Shown here in pieces: positions 7,742 to 17,583 of a DNA stretch of 64,000 nucleotides; the stretch's first letter is position 1; each line of letters opens with the position of its first letter. Position numbers and translations under genes: made by a program. The stretch comes from an uncultured Peptoniphilaceae bacterium (GTDB taxonomy: Bacteria > Bacillota > Clostridia > Tissierellales > Peptoniphilaceae), in NCBI GenBank assembly GCA_943912255.1, contig CALTTP010000003.1, positions 62,001 to 126,000 on the forward strand. Reading direction: 5' to 3'. The notes below the pieces were generated by a model. The model was not told the origin of the DNA. It saw nothing but the letters and a program-made list of their open reading frames with translations, and ran no database searches.

Positions 7742-9631
7742 TTGACCTATTCACAAGAGTTTTTTTATGAAGAAAATCTTGAAAAAGATGCCTATTTATT
7801 CAATGAAGGTAAGAACCTTAGGGCCTATGAATTTTTAGGCGCTCATAGGGTTACTATAGATAATGAGGACTATGTTAGATTTGTGGTTTGGGCGCCAAGG
7901 GCTAAGTATGTAAACTTAGTGGGAGATTTTAATTCTTGGGATGAATTGGATTTACCCTTAAAGCCCATAGGTGACACCGGTCTTTGGACTATAACCCTAA
8001 AGGGAGTCCAGGTATATGATGCCTATAAATACAGGATTGTAGGGGAATGGGGTGAGATAAAATATAAAGCAGACCCCTTTGCTTTTCACAGTGAATTGAG
8101 ACCAAAGACTGCATCAAAGTTCTATGACCTTAGGGACTATGATTGGAAAGACAGTAGATGGTTAAAAAATAGGGCAAAAGAAGATATGAAACATCAACCT
8201 ATGTCCATATATGAGGTCAATTTAAGTTCTTGGAAGAAAAAGGAAAACGGAGACTTTTATTCCTATAGAGAAATGGCAAAGGAATTGGTAGACTATGTTA
8301 AATCCATGAAGTTCACCCATGTGGAATTGATGCCTGTTATGGAACATCCCTATGATGGGTCTTGGGGATATCAAATATCTGGCTACTATGCGCCTACATC
8401 TAGGTTTGGAACTCCCAAGGATTTTATGTACTTAGTGGATTGTTTTCACAAGAAGGATATAGGGGTTATTTTGGATTGGGTTCCCGGACATTTTTGTCCA
8501 GATGACTTTGCTCTACGCACCTTTGACGGAACGCCAACTTATGAACATCCGGACTCTAATTTATCAGTAAATCCTCAATGGGGGACAATTAACTTCGATT
8601 TTAGTAAAAATGAAGTGAGAAATTTTTTAACTTCTTCGGTTTTGTACTGGTTGGACTACTATCATATTGACGGTATTAGAGTGGATGCAGTTTCCTATAT
8701 ACTACATCATAGCATTCATGGGGAGTTGGGAAATCCTGAAAGTTCCAATGTAGATAAAAATGGACTTATGTTTTTAAAAGAGTTAAATGAAATTGTTTCA
8801 TCTAATTACCCAGATACAATGATGATTGCAGAGGACTCCTCTGCTTGGCCAAAGGTTACAGGGGACTTGAAAGACAATGGTCTTGGATTTGACTATAAAT
8901 GGAATATGGGATGGATGAATGACACTTTAAGATATATTAACCTAGATCCAATTTACAGAAAAGACCATCATGGACTTATAACATTTAGCCTTATGTATGC
9001 TTTTAATGAAAATTTTATCCTGCCCTTTAGCCACGATGAAGTGGTTCATATGAAAGGGTCCATGATAAATAAGCTACCAGGCGGATATAGGGAGAAGTTC
9101 TTAGGACTTAAGCTTTTAATGATGTTTATGTATGGTCATCCAGGAAAGAAATTAAACTTTATGGGTAATGAGATTGCTCAGTTTGATGAATGGAATGAGT
9201 GGGAACAAATTACTTGGTCTGTACTGGATTTTGAACAACATCAAAAATATAAGAGGTTTTTCAAAGATTTAAATGACCTCTATAGAAAAGAAAAAGCTCT
9301 GTGGGAAATTGATGATGACTACAAGGGATTTGAATGGATTGAGGTTGATAATAAAGATGAATCCGTCTTTATATTTGAAAGGCATTCTTTAAAGGAATCC
9401 ATTATCTGTGTTTATAATTTTACTTCTGTTCCTAGAGATAATTATCCAATTGGTGTTAGGGAAGAGGGAAATTACAAGGTGATACTAAATAGTTATATGG
9501 AAAAATACGGCGGCGAATTGTTGAGGAATAAGCCTAATAAGGCTAAAAAGGAAAGCTTTCACAATAGAGACTATTCACTGAGAGTGGATATACCACCTTT
9601 GTCTGGAATGTTTATTAAGAAGAAAAAATAG
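7742..9631 (+). CDS. glgB: 1,4-alpha-glucan branching enzyme
   Basis: Makes the alpha-1,6 branches of glycogen by moving short alpha-1,4 chains. It has an N-terminal CBM48 domain (about residues 30-120, with APRAKYVNLVGDFNSWD) and a GH13 barrel. Catalytic residues seen: Asp315 in GIRVDAVSY, Glu364 in IAEDSS and Asp432 in FSHDEVVH. About 629 residues, standard length. GGGAGGG at 7729-7734 is only one base before a TTG at 7736 but seven before TTG 7742, so 7742 is the likely start. First gene of the glycogen operon; glgC follows after 9 bp. Confidence 0.95.
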   Translation: MTYSQEFFYEENLEKDAYLFNEGKNLRAYEFLGAHRVTIDNEDYVRFVVWAPRAKYVNLVGDFNSWDELDLPLKPIGDTGLWTITLKGVQVYDAYKYRIVGEWGEIKYKADPFAFHSELRPKTASKFYDLRDYDWKDSRWLKNRAKEDMKHQPMSIYEVNLSSWKKKENGDFYSYREMAKELVDYVKSMKFTHVELMPVMEHPYDGSWGYQISGYYAPTSRFGTPKDFMYLVDCFHKKDIGVILDWVPGHFCPDDFALRTFDGTPTYEHPDSNLSVNPQWGTINFDFSKNEVRNFLTSSVLYWLDYYHIDGIRVDAVSYILHHSIHGELGNPESSNVDKNGLMFLKELNEIVSSNYPDTMMIAEDSSAWPKVTGDLKDNGLGFDYKWNMGWMNDTLRYINLDPIYRKDHHGLITFSLMYAFNENFILPFSHDEVVHMKGSMINKLPGGYREKFLGLKLLMMFMYGHPGKKLNFMGNEIAQFDEWNEWEQITWSVLDFEQHQKYKRFFKDLNDLYRKEKALWEIDDDYKGFEWIEVDNKDESVFIFERHSLKESIICVYNFTSVPRDNYPIGVREEGNYKVILNSYMEKYGGELLRNKPNKAKKESFHNRDYSLRVDIPPLSGMFIKKKK

Positions 9632-9640
9632 GAGGAGATC

Positions 9641-10780
9641 ATGAGGGCGAGAAAAAGAGTTGTGGCCATGTTACTAGCTGGTGGACAGGGCTCGAGACTA
9701 AAGGATTTAACCAAGAATGTGGCAAAACCGGCGGTACCCTTTGGTGGGAAATACAGGATAATTGACTTTGCACTTAGTAATGCAACCAATTCCGATATTA
9801 GAGATATTGGAGTTTTAACCCAATATAAACCATTTTCTCTAAATGCCCACTTGGGAAATGGTGCACCTTGGGACTTTGATAGAAATAATGGAGGACTTAG
9901 AATACTTTCTCCTTATTATACTGAAGAGGGTGGAAAGTGGTATGAAGGTACAGCCAATGCGATTTTTGAAAATATGAAGTATTTAGAAAATCTTTCTCCA
10001 GAATATGTCCTTATTCTATCTGCCGACCATATTTATAAAATGGATTACAATGAGTTACTTAAATACCATAATGAGAAAGGTTCTGTTTGTACCATTGCCG
10101 TTATGGAGGTTCCTTGGGATGAGGCTTCTAGGTTTGGAATTTTAAATACCGACCAGGACAATAAGATAGTGGAATTTGAAGAAAAGCCAGAAAACCCAAA
10201 GAACAATATGGCTTCCATGGGGATTTATATATTCGATTGGTCTGTCCTAAGGGATTACCTTTTAAAGGACAATAAAGATGAAAACTCCAGTCATGACTTT
10301 GGAAAGGACATTATTCCCCATATCATTGGAGATGACAATCCAGTTTATGCTTGGAAATTTGACGGATATTGGAAGGATGTGGGAACGGTACGAAGTTACT
10401 GGGAGGCCAATCTAGACCTTCTCAAGGAAGACGATATGCTAAATCTATATGATAAGGACGTTAGGGTCTTTACTAAGTCTAGGGATTTACCACCTCATTA
10501 TGTTTCAGAACATGGGATTGTAAGAAGGTCTTTAGTAAACGAGGCCTGTGTAATCTCTGGAGAAATCTGTAATTCTGTACTATTCTCTAAAGTTACTGTA
10601 GAGGAAGGGGCAATGGTGGAAAATTCTGTTATTCTTTCCAATGTAAAGATTAAGAAGAATTCTAAAATATACAATGCCGTTATAAACGAAGATATAGTTA
10701 TTGAAGAGGGAATCCAAATTGGAGAGCCAGATGATAAAAATATCTACTTGGTGTCCTCTGATGGGGTTTCTGTGGAATAG
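9641..10780 (+). CDS. glgC: Glucose-1-phosphate adenylyltransferase, catalytic subunit
   Basis: Makes ADP-glucose from glucose-1-phosphate and ATP, the committed step of bacterial glycogen synthesis. The N-terminal nucleotidyltransferase motif reads LAGGQGSRLKDLTKNVAKP, followed by FGGKYRIIDFALSN; further motifs are the ADHIYKMDY metal site, EKP and WKDVGT. The C-terminal quarter is a left-handed beta-helix. At 379 residues it is the short Bacillus/Clostridium form, which pairs with GlgD. Good GGAGG site 6 bases before ATG; glgD starts 9 bp after its stop. Confidence 0.96.
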   Translation: MRARKRVVAMLLAGGQGSRLKDLTKNVAKPAVPFGGKYRIIDFALSNATNSDIRDIGVLTQYKPFSLNAHLGNGAPWDFDRNNGGLRILSPYYTEEGGKWYEGTANAIFENMKYLENLSPEYVLILSADHIYKMDYNELLKYHNEKGSVCTIAVMEVPWDEASRFGILNTDQDNKIVEFEEKPENPKNNMASMGIYIFDWSVLRDYLLKDNKDENSSHDFGKDIIPHIIGDDNPVYAWKFDGYWKDVGTVRSYWEANLDLLKEDDMLNLYDKDVRVFTKSRDLPPHYVSEHGIVRRSLVNEACVISGEICNSVLFSKVTVEEGAMVENSVILSNVKIKKNSKIYNAVINEDIVIEEGIQIGEPDDKNIYLVSSDGVSVE

Positions 10781-10789
10781 GAGGGTGTT

Positions 10790-11908
10790 ATGCAAGATTG
10801 TATAGGTGTAATAATCGGAGGAAAAGTTACGGATAAATTTGGTACTCTTTGTAAGACCAGACCTGCATATATGCTTCCCTTTGGTGGAAGATACAGACTT
10901 ATAGACTTCACCCTTTCAAATTTAGCAAATAATGATCTATCCAATGTTGTCCTCTATGGTGGAAGTAATTTAAGGTCAACTTTGGACCATATTGGAAATG
11001 GGAAGTCATGGGAATTGAATCGAAGGAGAAATGGTCTTGTAATATTTCCTGAGGTAAGGAGTACGGTAACGGGGCGAAGCAATGAAATAAGTATGTTTTT
11101 TGAAACTTTAAAGTTTTTTGAAGATTCCAGAGAAGAGTATGTATACTTTGTAGATCCTATGGTTATAGATAAAGAGGACTTGACCTCTTCTTATGAAAAA
11201 ATGGTTGAAGAGGATTTAGATGTATTACTTTTTTATGTGGAACAAGAAGATAGTTTGGGAAAATTTATTGGTGAAAAGAAGCTTATTTTTGACCAGTCGG
11301 GTAATGTAATCAAAATCGGAACCAACTTAGGAACTGAAGAGAGCTTTCCTATGCTAATTAGAGCAGGGTTTATGAAAAAGGATATCTTTATTAACATGGT
11401 TAAAAAGGCTGTGGAAAACTCCGATGCTAAGACGGTTTTACAGGCTATTTCCAACAATCTAAAGGACCTGAAAGTAGGGATTTATAAAGAGGAGACCAGC
11501 GCCGAACTCATTAGGGATTTAAAGAGTTTTTATGATGCTAATATGAAGCTTCTAGACCAGAGGATATATAACGAACTATTCTATGACAATGGGGTTGTGT
11601 TGACCAAGTCTAAAGACGAACCTTCCACTTTCTATGGCGAAAATGCCAAAGTTACAAATTCTTTAATTGCAAACGGATGTAAGATTGAAGGTTATGTAGA
11701 AAATTCCATTATATTTAGAGGGGTTGAAATAGAGCCAGGAGCCGTGATTAAAAACTCCATTTTGTTCCAAATGACAAAGGTGAAAAGAGATGCCATAGTG
11801 GTAAACACTATTACGGATAAGGGAGCTTGTATAAAAGAAGAGGTATCCATAGCTGGAACAAGAACTGCCCCTTATCTAGTAGAAAAGTATTTCGTGGTGG
11901 AGAATTGA
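10790..11908 (+). CDS. glgD: GlgD, regulatory subunit of ADP-glucose pyrophosphorylase
   Basis: A 372-residue GlgC paralogue. It keeps the fold markers (FGGRYRLIDFTLSN and the C-terminal beta-helix) but its phosphate loop is altered: GGKVTDKFGTLCKTRP replaces GGxGxRL...KP. In Firmicutes GlgD is largely non-catalytic and raises GlgC activity in a GlgC-GlgD complex (known for the family). It sits directly between glgC and glgA, 1 bp before the latter, consistent with stoichiometric synthesis. Confidence 0.93.
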   Translation: MQDCIGVIIGGKVTDKFGTLCKTRPAYMLPFGGRYRLIDFTLSNLANNDLSNVVLYGGSNLRSTLDHIGNGKSWELNRRRNGLVIFPEVRSTVTGRSNEISMFFETLKFFEDSREEYVYFVDPMVIDKEDLTSSYEKMVEEDLDVLLFYVEQEDSLGKFIGEKKLIFDQSGNVIKIGTNLGTEESFPMLIRAGFMKKDIFINMVKKAVENSDAKTVLQAISNNLKDLKVGIYKEETSAELIRDLKSFYDANMKLLDQRIYNELFYDNGVVLTKSKDEPSTFYGENAKVTNSLIANGCKIEGYVENSIIFRGVEIEPGAVIKNSILFQMTKVKRDAIVVNTITDKGACIKEEVSIAGTRTAPYLVEKYFVVEN

Positions 11909-11909
11909 T

Positions 11910-13349
11910 ATGAATATACTATATTGTACTTCAGAAGCCGTTCCCTTTATAAAGACAGGAGGCCTAGCTGATGTTGCAGGTTCACTGCCTTTAGAATTAA
12001 AAAATATTGGAGAGGATATTCGAGTGGTTCTTCCTCTCTATGGGAAAATTCCTCAAGAATATAAAGAAAAAATGGAATATGTAGGTTATTACTATGTAGA
12101 TATTGGACTGAGACATGACTATTGTGGAATAATGAAGCTTATTCATGAGAATGTGACTTTTTATTTTCTAGACAATGAAATGTACTTCAACAGATTTAAT
12201 ATCTATGGTGAAATAGATGATGGAGAGAGGTTTTTATTCTTTTCTAAAGCCATAACCTTGTTGCCAAAAGTTATAGACTTTAAGCCGGATATAGTTCATA
12301 CCAACGACTGGCATACAGCCATGGTAAATGTCTATGTTAAAGACTTTGCAAGGGGAGATGACTACTATAAATCCATTAAGACCGTCTTTACCATTCACAA
12401 TTTAAAATACCAAGGTGTTTTTCCTTCAAAAATTTTAGGGTTTTCTGGCCTGTCAGGAGATTACTTTAATGAAGAGGGACTTAAATACTACGACTGTGTC
12501 AATTTTATGAAAGGTGGAATAGTGTACTGTGATATTTTGACCACAGTGTCCAATACCTATTCTCAAGAGATACAGCATGGTTACTTTGGCGAGGGACTAG
12601 ATGGTATAATCAGAAAATATTCCTATAAATTATATGGAATTATAAATGGATTGGACTATAATATGTGGAATCCTAAAACCGATCCTCATTTAAAGGCCAA
12701 TTTTAATTTGGATAATTTAGAGGATAAAGCTAAGAATAAATTGGAATTACAGAGGATTTACAATTTACCAGAAAATTTGGAAATTCCATTATTTATAATG
12801 GTAACTAGGCTTGTGGATATGAAAGGTCTGGATATATTGCTTCATATATTAGATGAACTTTTATATTTTGAAGATATTCAGGTAATAGTCCTAGGAACTG
12901 GAAGCCAACACTATGAGGATTCGCTAAGGTTTTTCCAAAGCAAATTTCCAAATAAACTGTCTGCAAGGTTGTATTATAGCAACGACGAATCCCATCTATT
13001 ATATGGTGGAGGAGACTTTCTATTAATGCCTTCTTTAGCAGAACCTTGTGGAATCTCTCAGCTTATGGCCATGAGATATGGAACTCTACCTATTGTTAGG
13101 GAGACGGGAGGCCTTAAGGATACTGTAAAACCCTATAATAAATTTACTGGAGAGGGGACTGGTTTTTCCTTTGCCAATATAAACGCCCATGAGCTTTTAT
13201 TTACCATAAAGGATGCCATTGAAACCTTCTATGACAAAGAGGCCTATAGGAAACTTCAAGTTTCTGCCATGAAAGAAAAAAATGATTGGGAAAATTCTGC
13301 AAAAAAATATTTAAAACTTTATAAGAGATTGGTTGGTATTTATGAATAA
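11910..13349 (+). CDS. glgA: Glycogen synthase (ADP-glucose, GT5)
   Basis: Extends alpha-1,4-glucan from ADP-glucose. The GT5 N-terminal motif KTGGLADVAGSLP binds the nucleotide sugar. HTNDWHTAM and the C-terminal EPCGISQLMAMRYGTLPIV with RETGGLKDTV (the E-x7-E retaining-GT region) are intact. 479 residues, normal length. It starts 1 bp after glgD and overlaps the phosphorylase-like gene by 8 bp, so translation of the two is probably coupled. Confidence 0.96.
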   Translation: MNILYCTSEAVPFIKTGGLADVAGSLPLELKNIGEDIRVVLPLYGKIPQEYKEKMEYVGYYYVDIGLRHDYCGIMKLIHENVTFYFLDNEMYFNRFNIYGEIDDGERFLFFSKAITLLPKVIDFKPDIVHTNDWHTAMVNVYVKDFARGDDYYKSIKTVFTIHNLKYQGVFPSKILGFSGLSGDYFNEEGLKYYDCVNFMKGGIVYCDILTTVSNTYSQEIQHGYFGEGLDGIIRKYSYKLYGIINGLDYNMWNPKTDPHLKANFNLDNLEDKAKNKLELQRIYNLPENLEIPLFIMVTRLVDMKGLDILLHILDELLYFEDIQVIVLGTGSQHYEDSLRFFQSKFPNKLSARLYYSNDESHLLYGGGDFLLMPSLAEPCGISQLMAMRYGTLPIVRETGGLKDTVKPYNKFTGEGTGFSFANINAHELLFTIKDAIETFYDKEAYRKLQVSAMKEKNDWENSAKKYLKLYKRLVGIYE

Positions 13350-15672
13350 AATTTCTAGGGAAGAATTGGCAGAAAAAATAAAATATGAATTGTATAATAG
13401 AAAAGCTTTAGCAAAATATGAAGTAAAGCCTTTTGATATATACCTAGCCGTTGTAAAGTGTTTAAGGGATATTTTAGCTTATTCTTGGACTGAGTCTAAG
13501 AATAGGCTTTTTGATAATGAAAAGAAGGTGGAAAATAAAGATGTATCCCCCTCCCATAGACAGGTCTATCTATTTTCCTTTGAGTTTCTTACGGGAAAAT
13601 TCTTAAATAGGACTTTGCATTATACTGGATTAGAGGAGACACTTAAGGAGAGTTTGAATCTTTTAGGATATGACTTGAAGGATATAATGGATATGGATAT
13701 TCTTCCCTTTCTTGGGGAAGGGGCTTTAGGGGAGCTTTCCTATTTCATGTTAGAATCTGCAACATGTCAAGATTTAAATATAAAGGGATATTCCCTTCGC
13801 TATGAAAATGGTAGGTTTAAACAGGAAATCGTCCAAGGATCCCAGATTGAAAAGACTATTAACTGGATATCCAAGGGCTTTCCATGGGAGATAAAGAGAA
13901 GTGATAGGAAAAATATAAAAATTGCTGAAACCAATATAGAGTCTGTAGGTTATGATATCCCAATTATAGGCTATGACTGTGACAATATAAACACTTTAAG
14001 ACTTTTTCAAGCAAGGGGCGACAGCCTACTAAATCCTATGAATGTAATTGATAACAAACATTCAGACGAGTCTTTAAACTATATCTTGGTAAAAGCTCTT
14101 TCTAGCTTTATGTACATGGAAGATGTAAACCCTATGGGAAAGAAAATAAGACTGGCTCAGGAATGTTTTTTGGCCACTTCTGGTGTATTGGATATAATTG
14201 AGGATTTGAAGTTAAAGGAAATAGAAGAAGACTTTTTAAATAGTATTAAAATACTTTTAAATGAACATCATACCCTTATAACCATCCCGGTTTTCATGAA
14301 GGAGTTTTGTGAGAATTTTGAAATATCCAAAGAGGACTGTTTAGATTTAATTACAGAGGTTTTTCAATATCGCTCCTTTGAAGATATATTAGGAAGTCCT
14401 AAGCTTTGGTCTAAAGAGCTTATGGAAGAGGTATGTCCTGATTTAATTGAGTACCTGGACTATATTTTAAGAAAAATGAGCCTAAATGAGGAAAAGGGAG
14501 ATAAGGACTTTTACAGTTTTGATTCTTCTTATGATTTTACCAAGATAATGATATATCTGATTAAAGATATAAGATTTTTATCTCTGATGCAAGAATCCAA
14601 TTTGATTCAAGATTATAAGAAAGTTCATAACCAAGTTCTTGTTAAGGATTATAGGATAGATAGAAGTCTCCTTAATATTTCAACTTGGGTGGGAGAGGCT
14701 AACCCTAGGTTATTAAGGTATATAAATAAAGAATTAGACAAGGATATCTTAAAGGATATACATGAATTAAAAGGCCTTTCTTCTCGTGTAGATGAGAAGA
14801 TGTTAGAAGATATTCATAGGATAAAAAGTGAGAATAAATTAGACATCAAGAAGTTGATTTTCAAAAAATATCATAGGGTTATCAACCCTAACTCCATGTT
14901 TGTTATGAGCCTTAGAACTTTTCAAGAGCGTAGACGACAGTTTTTAACATGTCTATATTTAACTGAAAAATATTTTGAACTTATGGACAATGCAAATATG
15001 GATATGGTGGACAGAACTTATTTTATAGGTGGGGTATCCTCACAAAAATATTTGGCTTCAAAGTTTGTAATTAGATATATCAATCAGTTAATGGAGATAA
15101 TAAATCGGGATATAACCATTAAGGACAAGATAAAGGTGGTCTTTATTGAGAATTTAAACAAGGAGAAGATGCTAAATCTCCTACCAGGTTGTGATGTAGT
15201 GGAACAGATTTCCACACCAGGCCTGGAAGTGGTAGGCAGCAATCCCCTTATGTACATGGCCAATGGAAGTCTTGTAATGGGAAGTAAGACTGGTCTTAAC
15301 CTTGATATAAGAAATGTCATAGGGGAGGACAATATATTTCTCTTTGGAAGAAGCAAGGAAGAAGTGGACTACGACTTTATTCACAATTTTTACAATCCTG
15401 AAAAATATATAGCTGAAAACAGCAGGTTGAAAAATTTAATCTACAGAATTAGAATGTCCACCTTCCCAGATTTAAAGGATAGTTTTGAAAATCTTTATCA
15501 TATCATTATGAAATATAATGACAGTTTTCAAGTCTTTAGAGACTACGACTCCTACTATGACAGTTGGGAGAGAGCTGCTAAATTGTATAGAGATAGGAAG
15601 AATTGGACATATAAATCTATAATCAACATTGAGGCCTGTGAGAATTTTTCACATCCTTTGGAAATAGATTAG
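13342..15672 (+). CDS. glgP: Glycogen phosphorylase homologue lacking the PLP lysine
   Basis: A GT35 family protein by length (776 residues) and by collinear weak similarity throughout: SFEFLTGKFL, YENGRFKQEIVQGSQ, EQISTPG, DNIFLFG. The catalytic core is degraded. The PLP block EASGTSNMKFALNG of E. coli GlgP is EVVGSNPLMYMANG here, so the Schiff-base lysine is Met637. NDTHPxLAIPELMR is replaced by LNEHHTLITIPVFMK, the NGGLGRLAACFLDS block by EGALGELSYFMLES, and VKRxHEYKRQ by SLRTFQERRRQ. The reading frame is uninterrupted and expression is coupled to glgA (8-bp overlap), so it looks like a maintained pseudoenzyme rather than a decaying gene. A glycogen-binding or regulatory role is possible; real phosphorylase activity is unlikely. 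ATG 13342 is preferred to TTG 13333. Confidence 0.85.
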   Translation: MNKISREELAEKIKYELYNRKALAKYEVKPFDIYLAVVKCLRDILAYSWTESKNRLFDNEKKVENKDVSPSHRQVYLFSFEFLTGKFLNRTLHYTGLEETLKESLNLLGYDLKDIMDMDILPFLGEGALGELSYFMLESATCQDLNIKGYSLRYENGRFKQEIVQGSQIEKTINWISKGFPWEIKRSDRKNIKIAETNIESVGYDIPIIGYDCDNINTLRLFQARGDSLLNPMNVIDNKHSDESLNYILVKALSSFMYMEDVNPMGKKIRLAQECFLATSGVLDIIEDLKLKEIEEDFLNSIKILLNEHHTLITIPVFMKEFCENFEISKEDCLDLITEVFQYRSFEDILGSPKLWSKELMEEVCPDLIEYLDYILRKMSLNEEKGDKDFYSFDSSYDFTKIMIYLIKDIRFLSLMQESNLIQDYKKVHNQVLVKDYRIDRSLLNISTWVGEANPRLLRYINKELDKDILKDIHELKGLSSRVDEKMLEDIHRIKSENKLDIKKLIFKKYHRVINPNSMFVMSLRTFQERRRQFLTCLYLTEKYFELMDNANMDMVDRTYFIGGVSSQKYLASKFVIRYINQLMEIINRDITIKDKIKVVFIENLNKEKMLNLLPGCDVVEQISTPGLEVVGSNPLMYMANGSLVMGSKTGLNLDIRNVIGEDNIFLFGRSKEEVDYDFIHNFYNPEKYIAENSRLKNLIYRIRMSTFPDLKDSFENLYHIIMKYNDSFQVFRDYDSYYDSWERAAKLYRDRKNWTYKSIINIEACENFSHPLEID

Positions 15673-15680
15673 GGGGAAAC

Positions 15681-17582
15681 ATGGATTATAATACTATTAG
15701 AGACAAGGTTTTAGGTTTTGAATATAAAAAGGACGGATGTACTTTTAGAGTTTGGTCTCCAGTGAGTAAGTCTGTGTTTGTGGCAATCTATGATGACTAT
15801 AATGTCAACGAAAGAAAGCTATATAAGATGTTACGGGATAGCTTTGGTGTTTGGGAAGTTTTTGTACCTGGGGATTTACATTTGAAGTTTTACACCTATA
15901 TCCTTGATGAGAAGTTTGAAGTAACGGACCCTTATAGCATATCTGCATCGGTAAATAGTACTAAATCGGCTATTGTAGATTTAAGTAGAACAGATCCAGA
16001 GGGTTTTAAAGAGCATGCTGTTCCAAATAATAGAGCAGAAGATGCCATTATTTATGAAACCCATGTAAAGGACTTTACTTATCATGAGTCTAGTGGTGTA
16101 AAATTGGAATATCGTGGAAAGTTTATTGGAATAGCAGAAAATGGCACCAATTATCTTGGATTAAAAACAGGGTTAGATCATTTGGAAGAATTGGGAGTAA
16201 CCCATCTTCATCTAATGCCCATCTTTGACTATTTAACCGTGGATGAAACTCATGAAAATTTCCACAACCCTCATAACTACAATTGGGGGTATGATCCAGA
16301 ATTATATAATGTGCCAGAAGGCTCTTTTTCCTTGGATTCTTCAGACCCTGTTTCACGTATAAAAGAACTTAAGACCATGATAATGAAAGTACATGAAAAA
16401 GGCCTGTCCGTTGTAATGGATGTGGTTTACAACCACACCTATAGGTCCATGGATTCAAATTTTAACCAATTAAATCCCTTTTATTATTATCGAATAGATA
16501 GACAGGGACAATTTTCCAATGGTTCTGGATGTGGCAATGAATTTGCCTCAGAAAAGGAAATGGGCAGAAAGCTTATTATCGATTCTTTAAAGTACTGGGT
16601 GAAAGAGTATAAGATCGATGGATTTCGCTTTGACTTAATGGCCCTTATGGACAGGGAAACCGTAGATAGAATCATAGATGAGCTTAGAAAGATAAATCCC
16701 AATATATTGATCTATGGAGAACCTTGGATGGCTTGGTCTACCACTTTGCCAATAAATAGCCAAACTCTTCCTGGATCACAAAAAGGCAGAGGTTTTTCTA
16801 TTTTCAATTCTGACTTTAGAGATGCAATCAAGGGGGATAATGACGGAGATGGCAAGGGGTACATACAAGGAGAGTATGGACTTAAAAAAAGAGTTCAAAT
16901 TGGAATTATGGGTTCGATTATTTCTCTAGAGGGATACGAGGGCTTGACCATGTATTCTATGGAGAGCATCAACTACTTCAATTCCCATGACAATTTGATA
17001 CTTTCAGATAAGCTTACTAAATCCCTTGATAAGGAAGATTTTCATAATTTTGACAATATTACCAAGATGGCATTCAATTTGATTTTGCTTTCCTTGGGAC
17101 TGCCTTTTTTTCATAGCGGCAATGAGTTTTCCAGAACTAAATTTATGGAGCATAACACTTACAATAGTCCAATTTCCATAAATCAAGTGGATTGGACTTT
17201 AAAGAGTAGAAATTTTGAAATCTTTAAACATGTTAAAAATCTAATACATTTAAGAAAGAGATATAAAAAGTTTATCTTAAAGAGCTATGAGGAGATGGCG
17301 GATAGCTTCTACTTTATCTATGATTTGCCACAATGGGTAATAGGTTACACCATTTTAGGGGAGGAAGGTATGCTTTTAATCCTTCACAACTGTGGAAGAG
17401 CGGTTTATTCCATGGACTGGGATTTGGCTTTTGAACATATTAAATTATGCTATGGAAATGTGGATATTTCTGATATACAACTTATTTTCGATGAAAAAGC
17501 AGAGGCTAGAGAGGAATTTATAAAAGAAAAGCATTTGAACATTCCAGCTGTAACCACTTATATATTGAGGTTGATGTGTTAA
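15681..17582 (+). CDS. pulA: Type I pullulanase (glycogen debranching)
   Basis: Hydrolyses alpha-1,6 branches. An N-terminal CBM48-like domain (residues 10-90) precedes a GH13_14 barrel with the type I pullulanase signature YNWGYDP near residue 200. Conserved regions: DVVYNHTY, GFRFDLMALMD (nucleophile Asp318), YGEPWMA (acid Glu347) and NYFNSHDN. No signal peptide, so it acts inside the cell on glycogen and not on external pullulan. AGGGGGAAAC precedes ATG. It follows the phosphorylase-like gene by 8 bp. Confidence 0.93.
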   Translation: MDYNTIRDKVLGFEYKKDGCTFRVWSPVSKSVFVAIYDDYNVNERKLYKMLRDSFGVWEVFVPGDLHLKFYTYILDEKFEVTDPYSISASVNSTKSAIVDLSRTDPEGFKEHAVPNNRAEDAIIYETHVKDFTYHESSGVKLEYRGKFIGIAENGTNYLGLKTGLDHLEELGVTHLHLMPIFDYLTVDETHENFHNPHNYNWGYDPELYNVPEGSFSLDSSDPVSRIKELKTMIMKVHEKGLSVVMDVVYNHTYRSMDSNFNQLNPFYYYRIDRQGQFSNGSGCGNEFASEKEMGRKLIIDSLKYWVKEYKIDGFRFDLMALMDRETVDRIIDELRKINPNILIYGEPWMAWSTTLPINSQTLPGSQKGRGFSIFNSDFRDAIKGDNDGDGKGYIQGEYGLKKRVQIGIMGSIISLEGYEGLTMYSMESINYFNSHDNLILSDKLTKSLDKEDFHNFDNITKMAFNLILLSLGLPFFHSGNEFSRTKFMEHNTYNSPISINQVDWTLKSRNFEIFKHVKNLIHLRKRYKKFILKSYEEMADSFYFIYDLPQWVIGYTILGEEGMLLILHNCGRAVYSMDWDLAFEHIKLCYGNVDISDIQLIFDEKAEAREEFIKEKHLNIPAVTTYILRLMC

Positions 17583-17583
17583 G

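Noticed and set aside
13342..15672. Pseudogene call for the phosphorylase homologue
   Set aside because: No frameshift or stop in 776 codons and it is embedded in a tightly coupled operon; catalytic residues are changed but the gene is intact.
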